The notes beneath the pieces are model-generated. The model did not search any database. It saw nothing but the letters and a program-made list of their open reading frames with translations, and had not been told where the DNA came from. Below, piece after piece: positions 1 through 5,097 of a stretch of 6,868 nucleotides of DNA. Numbering within the stretch: position 1 is the first letter of the stretch; every line of letters starts with the position of its first letter. A program made the translations under genes and the position numbers. Location of the stretch: positions 1-6,868 of the forward strand of contig JBAYVY010000198.1 in NCBI GenBank assembly GCA_041674345.1, written 5' to 3'. This DNA comes from JBAYVY01 sp041674345. GTDB taxonomy: Bacteria > Planctomycetota > Phycisphaerae > Phycisphaerales > Zrk34.

Positions 1-108
1 ACCGCCGGCGTCGAACCGATCCTCGCCCTGCGCTCGCTGTGGCTCAGCAACGACGACCGCTGGAACCACTACTGGTTGTGCGGCTCACCCCTCCGACAAG
101 CCGCGTAG
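1..108 (+). CDS. C-terminal end of an unrecognised protein (5' end outside the window)
   Basis: Frame 1 is open from the first base to TAG at 106-108 and gives 35 residues containing LALRSLWLSNDDRWNHYW and ending in RQAA. The tryptophan-rich, mixed composition looks like real coding sequence rather than a GC-rich shadow frame. The next gene's GTG lies one base after the stop, which would suit a co-transcribed pair on the plus strand. I do not recognise the family and too little is present to assign a function. The frame-2 reading of the same bases is also open but is dominated by Ser, Thr, Arg and Cys, as expected of a shadow. Confidence 0.5.
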   Translation, partial: TAGVEPILALRSLWLSNDDRWNHYWLCGSPLRQAA

Positions 109-109
109 G

Positions 110-1125
110 GTGTCATGCACCCGTTTCGCCGCGGTTTTGGCTTGCGCCATGAGTGTCTGGGCGGCGGCCCCCTCCTCCAACGCCGACCGACGCGGCGCAT
201 ACACCGTTCACTCTTCCGTCAACGAACAATACAACTATCACGTCGGCGTGCCCGAAAGCTACGACCCCCGACAAGGCGCGGGCATCCATCTGTTCTTCCA
301 CGGTCAGGGCAAAGACGGCGGAGTCGAATCCCTCGGCTCCTGGAAATCCATCTGCGAACCCAATCACCTCATCGTCATCAACATGCAGTTCCTCGACGGC
401 AACAACCTCGTGGACACCGGCGGCAAGGTCAGGGCCGCCATGCAGGCCGCCGAACAAGTCATCGCCGATTACCACATCATCCTCCCAAGCCGCGGCATCA
501 TCGCCTCCTTCTCCGGCGGAGGCCTGCCCCACGCCCTCTACGCCGGTCAATCCTCACGCACAGGCCCCTCCGCCGCCTGGCCCTTTCCCTGCATGGCGCT
601 TTACGGTTCCAACTACTGGTCCTCCCTCTCACCCACCCGCAAAATGTGCTACTTCGTCGGACTCGGCGAAAAAGAATGGCATATGGGCGGTCCCACCCTC
701 GACGACACCCAAACCTCCCGCGCCCGTGAACTTTTCAACAACGCACCCCGCATCGGCTGCGATTTCGTCTTCCGCGTCGAAAAAGGCAAGGGCACAGCAT
801 CAGCCCACTCGACCGCGACGCCGTGTCCGCCATGTTCCACCGCTTCGACCTTGCGTTCAACCCTTTCATCTACGAACCCTTGTTCACCGACGCCGAGGTC
901 CGCTCGCTGGCGCATCGCGCCAATCAGTTGCAACTGGGCGGCACACTCAAAGCGCTCGCCGCCCTGCTGGCCAAAACCGATCTCGGCGCGACCCAAAAAC
1001 AACAGGCCCAACTGCTCCGGTCGCAGGTCCAGGCCCGCGCCGACGACGTGTTGAAACTCGCCCGATCCCTCGCCGATACCGACCCCCTCCTGTTCTCGCA
1101 ATATCAGCAACCGTTCGGTTCGTAA
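110..1125 (+). pseudogene. Exported alpha/beta-hydrolase (esterase/depolymerase-like), frameshifted
   Basis: The first part reads in frame 2 from GTG 110. A start here gives a complete signal peptide: Arg5, a hydrophobic stretch at about residues 6-20 and an Ala-rich cleavage region near 20-26. ATG 149 would remove most of it. Hydrolase features follow: FFHGQG at 62-67 (oxyanion-type HG) and SFSGGG at 133-138 with Ser135 as likely nucleophile. After VEKGKG (about residue 228) the sense reading moves to frame 1, which supplies GHSISPLDRDAVSAMFHRFD with a GH typical of the catalytic histidine. It runs to TAA 1123-1125. Restoring one base in the GGG at 790-792 would join the halves into about 338 residues. 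In frame 2 the unshifted reading degrades into Pro/Ser/Arg-rich sequence to 1054. The substrate is unknown. A true pseudogene and a one-base assembly error cannot be told apart here. Confidence 0.72.
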
Positions 1126-1287
1126 CCGGCCGGCACGCCGAAGGAATCGGCCTGGAAACAAACCATCGAACAGGCCGGCAAAAAGTGGCCGATGGCCAAG
1201 GTGCAATCGCCCCCCTGCAATCGTCCCCTGAGTTCCTACAATCTGAGTTCCCACAGGTCCGAGTTGACAGGTTGTAGGAAGGCGTGA
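1126..1287 (+). other. Possible coding remnant downstream of the esterase stop, same frame
   Basis: Directly after TAA 1123-1125 the same frame stays open to TGA 1285-1287. It begins with protein-like text (AGTPKESAWKQTIEQAGKK, then WPMAK), up to about 1200. From about 1228 the frame passes into hairpin repeats and is no longer convincing. This may be the original C-terminus of the esterase cut by a nonsense mutation, or chance. The evidence is only compositional. Confidence 0.3.
1228..1279. repeat. Intergenic hairpin with a repeated CTGAGTT word
   Basis: TCCTACAA at 1234-1241 is perfectly complementary to TTGTAGGA at 1272-1279, giving an 8-bp stem. Inside and beside it the word CTGAGTTCCTACA (1228-1240) recurs as CTGAGTTCCCACA (1243-1255, one mismatch). 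It sits in the convergent gap between the broken esterase and the transporter. No T-tract follows either arm, so it is not a classical intrinsic terminator. It is less regular than the heptad repeats found nearby. Confidence 0.55.
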
Positions 1288-1352
1288 GGCCTGAGGTGTG
1301 AGGGCGTTGTCTGCCGTACCTCAGGCCTCGGTGCTCAGGCCTCCCGCCTTTC
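1282..1352. repeat. Heptad imperfect tandem repeat with inverted halves, GCCTGAG type
   Basis: The left arm from 1282 is three successive 7-mers of the form GYGTGAG/GCCTGAG (1282-1302). The right arm from 1318 is five 7-mers of the form GCCTCNN/NNCTCAG (1318-1352). The arms pair: GAGGCCTGAGGT at 1286-1297 matches ACCTCAGGCCTC at 1318-1329 perfectly over 12 bp with a 20-nt loop. The element ends two bases before the transporter stop codon, in a convergent gap. It could work as a bidirectional transcription barrier, but no U-run is present. Confidence 0.7.
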
Positions 1353-1353
1353 C

Positions 1354-2502
1354 TCAATGTTCCGCCGCCCATTGGCGCAGGCGGGGTTGGACGACGTGTT
1401 GGAACAATATCTTCAAACAAGCGGCGGCAGGCAGGCAGAGGATCAGGCCGTACAGACCGCCGAGCGCTCCGCCGACGAAGACGACGATGAGGATCGTGAC
1501 GGTGCTCATTTCCAGCGCCTTGCCCTGGATGTAAGGCGTGAGTATCCAACCCTCGATGAACTGGACGACGCCGTACACGACGGACGGCCAAACGACGACC
1601 AACCACACATCAAACGCGGGGTCCGCCATTCCGGGGGCGGGGATGGACAACCATTTGAGGATGATCGCCAGAGGCCAGGCGACGACGGAGGCGTAGGGGA
1701 TCAAGCTGACGAACCCGGCGAAGATGCCGAGCAGGAAGGCGTAGGGCACGCCGCACATCCACCATCCGAGCCAGAACAGGATCGCCATGAGGAATGAAAT
1801 GAGAATGCGTCCCCGGAAGAAGGTGGCGACGGCGTGATTCATTTTGCCGAGGATGTCGAGGATTTCGGTGCGGCGATGCGTGGGCAGATATTGCTGGAAG
1901 CCGCTGACCAGCGGGCCGAAGTGCCAGCAGAAGAAAAAGAAATAGACCGGGATCAGCGCGAGCATGGTCAGCACGTAGATCGCCGTGCCCATGACGCTCT
2001 GGAGGAAACCGGCGACGGTGCCGCCGCCGGCCATCGCCGCGCCGGCCAGATGCGCCAACGTCGCGCCGGGGTCGGCTTTGAGTTTCGCCGCCTCTCGGCG
2101 CACTTGTTCGGTGTATTGCTCGAAGTTCGAGCCGAACCGTTGTTGCGCCCAGTCGTTGAGCCGGTCGAGATAGGCGGGCAATTGTTCGATGAACGAGCCG
2201 CCCTCTTTGACGACGACCGGCCCCAGCCACCAGACCACGCCCGCCGTCGCCGCCGCCGCCGCGCCGAGCAACAGCGAGATCGACAACGTGCGAGGCATGC
2301 GCCATCGGCGCTCCATCATCGTCACCAGCGGATGCGACAAATACGCCAGGAACAAGCCGATCAGCACCGGCGTGAAAATCGCGCGAAGGTAATAGCCCAG
2401 CCACACCACGAACACGACCACGCCGATCAGCGTCAGATCGCGCACCCAGCAAATCCGCCACAGGTGCGGGCCGACGGGCTGACGATCGCTGGAGATACTC
2501 AT
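1354..2502 (-). CDS. AI-2E family (PerM/TqsA-like) membrane transporter
   Basis: A 382-residue polytopic inner-membrane protein whose length and topology fit the AI-2E family. Hydrophobic segments lie at about 22-58, 72-98, 166-194, 232-286 and 298-370. A soluble, charged stretch at 100-160 sits between the second and third, as is usual for the family. Family-like motifs are LIPYAS at 267-272, ILTPYIQG at 320-327 and GALGGLYGLILCLP at 345-358, near the C-terminus. The ATG is preceded on the minus strand by GGAAG about six bases upstream. Members include an autoinducer-2 exporter and Na+/H+ antiporters, so the substrate cannot be told from sequence. The gene has the same orientation as the upstream gene at 2614-3054, but a 111-bp gap with a repeat hairpin separates them, so an operon is possible but not shown. 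The stop codon lies next to a heptad repeat. Confidence 0.9.
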   Translation of the reverse strand: MSISSDRQPVGPHLWRICWVRDLTLIGVVVFVVWLGYYLRAIFTPVLIGLFLAYLSHPLVTMMERRWRMPRTLSISLLLGAAAAATAGVVWWLGPVVVKEGGSFIEQLPAYLDRLNDWAQQRFGSNFEQYTEQVRREAAKLKADPGATLAHLAGAAMAGGGTVAGFLQSVMGTAIYVLTMLALIPVYFFFFCWHFGPLVSGFQQYLPTHRRTEILDILGKMNHAVATFFRGRILISFLMAILFWLGWWMCGVPYAFLLGIFAGFVSLIPYASVVAWPLAIILKWLSIPAPGMADPAFDVWLVVVWPSVVYGVVQFIEGWILTPYIQGKALEMSTVTILIVVFVGGALGGLYGLILCLPAAACLKILFQHVVQPRLRQWAAEH

Positions 2503-2520
2503 GTCTTGCTTCCGGGGAAC

Positions 2521-2605
2521 GGTTTGCTGTTTGCGGTTTACCGTTCGCGGTTAAGAACCAGCGCGTCGCCATTTCTCAACCGCAAACAGTGAACCGCAAA
2601 CCCAT
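2521..2605. repeat. Heptad imperfect tandem repeat with inverted halves, GGTTTGC/AACCGCA type
   Basis: The left arm is about five 7-mers from 2521 to 2555, variants of GGTTTGC. The right arm is four 7-mers from 2578 to 2605, variants of AACCGCA. TGTTTGCGGTT (2528-2538) pairs perfectly with AACCGCAAACA (2578-2588). The outer GGTTTGC (2521-2527) pairs with GCAAACC (2596-2602), leaving the seven bases 2589-2595, exactly one repeat unit, bulged out. It fills most of the gap between two co-directional minus-strand genes. Confidence 0.75.
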
Positions 2606-2613
2606 TCCGGGGG

Positions 2614-3054
2614 TTATTCATGCTTCAGGCCCGCGACAGGTACGTCGGCGAACGGCACGTTTTCAACGGGAATCCGCGAAGCGAACGCTTCGTCGAAATC
2701 ATAGACCTGACTGAAATCACGAATCGAATCGTGCTCGGTGGCGTGCATCAGTCCGCCATCGACCATTGCGAAAACGATGTGGCCGAAATCCTCCGTGCGG
2801 TTCAGGTTCCACCGGCGGAGCAGCGTGCGCGCCAGCAGGCCGTATTGCTCCAGCGCGTAGTCGCGCAGGCCGTGGCACAATTCCTGGCCGCTGACGTGAC
2901 GGTCTTTTTCCTCCGCGGCCTGCGGGTTCTTTTTCAGGCGCTGCACCGTGTGGTCCAGCCCCCGCCGAACGAAATGAAACGCATCCATCGGATAGCGCGT
3001 TTGCTCCGCGATCTGCTTCAACGTCTTCGGACTGTCGGGTGTCGGATCGCTCAT
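2614..3054 (-). CDS. Minf_1886-like conserved hypothetical protein (TIGR04138 type)
   Basis: A 146-residue soluble protein of unknown function. It matches my recollection of a small Planctomycetes/Verrucomicrobia-restricted family: YPMDAFHFV at 21-29, RGLDHT at 31-36, then HVSGQELCHGLRDYALEQYG at 53-72 and a C-terminal FGHIVFAMVDGGLM (90-103). There is no signal peptide or membrane segment. The C-terminal 25 residues, rich in Pro and Val, look like an extension. The ATG at 3052-3054 has AGGGA about six bases upstream on the minus strand. It is divergent from trpB across a 185-bp gap and runs in the same direction as the transporter. Its value here is taxonomic. I know of no assigned biochemical role and infer none. 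The family call is by eye. Confidence 0.82.
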   Translation of the reverse strand: MSDPTPDSPKTLKQIAEQTRYPMDAFHFVRRGLDHTVQRLKKNPQAAEEKDRHVSGQELCHGLRDYALEQYGLLARTLLRRWNLNRTEDFGHIVFAMVDGGLMHATEHDSIRDFSQVYDFDEAFASRIPVENVPFADVPVAGLKHE

Positions 3055-3057
3055 GAT

Positions 3058-3086
3058 TTGTCCCTGCGTGTGTGCGAGATTATAGC
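3058..3086. promoter_or_regulatory. Possible overlapping divergent promoter elements
   Basis: On the plus strand TTGTCC (3058-3063) and TATAGC (3081-3086) are 17 bp apart and could drive trpB with a leader of about 150 nt carrying the heptad hairpin. On the minus strand the same bases contain a perfect TATAAT (3084-3079), about 25 bp before the start of the gene ending at 3054, but I see no good -35. Both are consensus matches only. Confidence 0.27.
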
Positions 3087-3098
3087 GGGAAAGGGGAT

Positions 3099-3200
3099 GT
3101 AGAGTAGAGGATGGTGAGTGGCGAGTAGCGAAGAGTGAAGAATCGGCTTGTCTTGCTTCGCTACTCGCTACTTATTACTCGCTACTCTTCCCTCACCACC
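3099..3200. repeat. Heptad imperfect tandem repeat with inverted halves, GGCGAGT/CTACTCG type
   Basis: The left arm is six successive 7-mers (3099-3140), such as GGTGAGT and GGCGAGT. The right arm is about five 7-mers (3161-3195), such as CTACTCG and TTACTCG. GCGAGTAGCGAAG (3121-3133) pairs perfectly with CTTCGCTACTCGC (3156-3168) over 13 bp with a 22-nt loop. The stem extends outward to about 3112/3177 using G-T pairs. It occupies the trpB leader in the divergent gap. A translated reading gives a 7-residue repeat (RYSLLIT, RYSSLTT), which is a by-product of the 21-nt period. Confidence 0.76.
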
Positions 3201-3239
3201 GCCTTCCCTTCATCGCCCACCTGCGCTAAACTACCGGCC

Positions 3240-4457
3240 ATGAGTCCAACTTCCCCCATCACCCCGCAGCCCGACGCGCGCGGCTACTTCGGCGAGTTCG
3301 GCGGGACCTTCGTCCCCGAAACCCTCGTCGCCGCCCTGCATTCGCTCGAATCCGAATACACCAGGGCCAGGGCCGACTCCGCTTTTCAGAAGCAACTGGC
3401 CGATCTGCTGACGCATTATGTCGGCCGGCCCACGCCGCTCTATTTCGCCAAACGACTCAGCGAACAACTCAACGGCGCCCGCATCTACCTCAAACGTGAA
3501 GACCTCGCCCACACCGGCGCCCACAAAATCAACAGCACCATCGGACAGGGGTTGCTCACCGTGCGCATGGGCAAAAAGCGAATCATCGCCGAGACCGGCG
3601 CGGGGCAGCACGGCGTGGCCAGCGCCACCGCCGCCGCCCTGCTCGGCCTCCAGTGCGACGTTTACATGGGCGCCGAAGACATGCGACGACAACGCCCCAA
3701 TGTCATCCGCATGCAAATGCTCGGCGCGAAAGTCATCGGCGTGGACTCCGGCTCACGCACCCTCAAGGACGCCCTCAACGAAACCATGCGCGACTGGATG
3801 GCCAGCGTCGAATCCACGCATTACGTGCTGGGAACCGTCGCCGGGCCTCATCCGTTTCCGATGATCGTCCGCGATTTCCAATCCGTCATCGGCAACGAAG
3901 CCCGCGCCCAGTCGCTTGACCAAATCGGTCGCCTGCCCGATATCGTCATCGCCTGCGTCGGAGGCGGGTCCAACGCGGCCGGTATCTTTTACCCCTTCGT
4001 CAAAGATGAAGGCGTCAAACTCATCGGCGTGGAAGCCGGTGGACGATCCAACGCGATGGGCGATCATGCCGCGTCGCTCAGCTTCGGCTCGCCCGGTGTG
4101 CTGCATGGTTCACGCAGCTATGTGCTGCAAGACCCCGACGGCCAGACGGCGAATGTGCATTCGATCAGCGCCGGCCTGGATTATCCGGGGGTCGGCCCGG
4201 AACACAGCTATTGGAAAGACACCGGCCGCGCCGATTATGTGCCGATCACCGACACCGAAGCCCTCGATGCTTTCCAGATGTTGTGCAAGTATGAGGGCAT
4301 CATTCCCGCGTTGGAAAGTTCGCACGCCGTGGCGCATGCCGTGAAGATCGCCCCGACGCTGAAACCCGATCAGGTGATCGTCGTGAACCTCTCCGGTCGC
4401 GGCGACAAAGACATTGATGAAGTCGTGCGACTGCTGGCGCATCACATCATTTTCTGA
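3240..4457 (+). CDS. trpB: Tryptophan synthase beta chain
   Basis: This PLP enzyme condenses indole with L-serine to give L-tryptophan, normally in an alpha2-beta2 complex with TrpA in the cytoplasm. The product is 405 residues (E. coli TrpB 397) and conserved along its whole length. The Schiff-base lysine is Lys96 in HTGAHKIN (91-98; E. coli Lys87) and the catalytic Glu is Glu118 in AETGAGQHG (E. coli Glu109). The phosphate-binding loop is GGGSN at 241-245, the COMM-domain Asp is Asp314 in SAGLDYPGVG, Glu359 lies in GIIPALES, and Ser385 in NLSGRGDKD. All expected residues are present, so it should be active. I chose ATG 3240 because the GYFGEFGGTFVPE start of the family lies just behind it. 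The in-frame GTG at 3135 would translate the repeat hairpin. No clear Shine-Dalgarno precedes ATG 3240. No trpA, trpF or trpC is next to it; the downstream neighbour is convergent. Confidence 0.97.
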   Translation: MSPTSPITPQPDARGYFGEFGGTFVPETLVAALHSLESEYTRARADSAFQKQLADLLTHYVGRPTPLYFAKRLSEQLNGARIYLKREDLAHTGAHKINSTIGQGLLTVRMGKKRIIAETGAGQHGVASATAAALLGLQCDVYMGAEDMRRQRPNVIRMQMLGAKVIGVDSGSRTLKDALNETMRDWMASVESTHYVLGTVAGPHPFPMIVRDFQSVIGNEARAQSLDQIGRLPDIVIACVGGGSNAAGIFYPFVKDEGVKLIGVEAGGRSNAMGDHAASLSFGSPGVLHGSRSYVLQDPDGQTANVHSISAGLDYPGVGPEHSYWKDTGRADYVPITDTEALDAFQMLCKYEGIIPALESSHAVAHAVKIAPTLKPDQVIVVNLSGRGDKDIDEVVRLLAHHIIF

Positions 4458-4479
4458 CGAATATTCGGGCCGTGAAGAG
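4458..4479. other. Short convergent gap with a 10-bp palindrome
   Basis: Twenty-two bases separate the trpB stop from the DUF4276 stop. They open with CGAATATTCG (4458-4467), a perfect palindrome without a loop. No terminator stem with a T-tract is visible. Base composition changes across this point, so it may mark the left edge of an inserted block. Confidence 0.35.
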
Positions 4480-5097
4480 TTACCCCACAATCATTTCTCG
4501 CAGCCCGTCTCGAAAAACTCCAAAGCTATGGGAGCAGTTTGCATCGGGCTTCCAATGCTGCGCTATACTCCGAGCAGCCTCAATTTTTCTTAATCCGCTT
4601 TTGAAGTACCCCGCTTTTCGTAGCACTCGTTCAAATGCTTCCCATGTGCCGCCTTGGATCATATCGGGATCCCGAAAGCTTGCGGACCTTGGAATAGTTA
4701 CGGGAACTCGTGGATATGCTGCCCGCACAGCGTTCCAGTCTCCGAAATACCACGCTTCCAGTTCCTCGATGACCAGCCGATTCAAGACTTGATAGTTACC
4801 GCTACCTGCCATCGTGCGTATGCACATTCCAGCATCGGTGGCGATCTGGTCCAACTGCCGCTTCAAGGTCCGGCAATCGTCATCATCACGATCGACCAGA
4901 ACAACAATGCGCCAGTCCGCTGGCAACCAAGACGAATATCCCTTCAGGCGTTCAGGCAATTTCCTTATCAGATCGTTCTTGCATTGATAGGGATATACTT
5001 CAAAACTTGTGCCGGTCAACAGGCGAGGCAGCAGAACCCGCAACGCCGCTTCCATAGATGGTTCTTCGACCAATACCTCGACGTGTCCCACCGCCAT
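4480..5097 (-). CDS. DUF4276 family protein, TOPRIM-like, partner of the adjacent ATPase
   Basis: A 205-residue soluble protein that I recognise as DUF4276 type. Residues 5-16 hold HVEVLVEEPSME, a beta strand followed by acidic Glu11/12 and Glu16. Residues 64-74 hold IVVLVDRDDDD, a strand followed by an acidic cluster, and IEELEAWYFGD is at 110-120. A strand-Glu then strand-DxD order is what metal-dependent TOPRIM domains show, so a nuclease-type active site is plausible by inference. I chose ATG 5095-5097 because the fold starts there; the 25 residues encoded upstream overlap the ATPase end. AAGGGA lies eight bases before it. The start overlaps the ATPase stop by one base (TAATG), which points to translational coupling and a fixed stoichiometry. 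The biochemical activity of the family is not known to me. Confidence 0.85.
   Translation of the reverse strand: MAVGHVEVLVEEPSMEAALRVLLPRLLTGTSFEVYPYQCKNDLIRKLPERLKGYSSWLPADWRIVVLVDRDDDDCRTLKRQLDQIATDAGMCIRTMAGSGNYQVLNRLVIEELEAWYFGDWNAVRAAYPRVPVTIPRSASFRDPDMIQGGTWEAFERVLRKAGYFKSGLRKIEAARSIAQHWKPDANCSHSFGVFRDGLREMIVG

Noticed and set aside
153..1277. Long plus-strand open frame of 374 codons over the esterase
   Set aside because: Its product is dominated by Pro, Ser, Thr and Arg, as in a shadow of a GC-rich gene. The frame-2/frame-1 reading has signal peptide and hydrolase motifs.
1610..2572. Second minus-strand frame over the transporter
   Set aside because: Arg/Gly/Ala-rich shadow of the transporter. 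Its N-terminus is a translation of the AACCGCA heptad repeat.
1834..2592. Plus-strand open frame opposite the AI-2E transporter
   Set aside because: His-, Arg- and Gln-rich text antisense to a clear membrane protein; no motif, and it ends inside the repeat.
1228..3200. CRISPR array
   Set aside because: The 7-bp repeats are contiguous, without unique spacers of 25-40 bp, and no cas gene is present.
3089..3239. trp attenuator leader peptide
   Set aside because: No short ORF with adjacent Trp codons and no terminator T-tract; the hairpin belongs to the heptad repeat.
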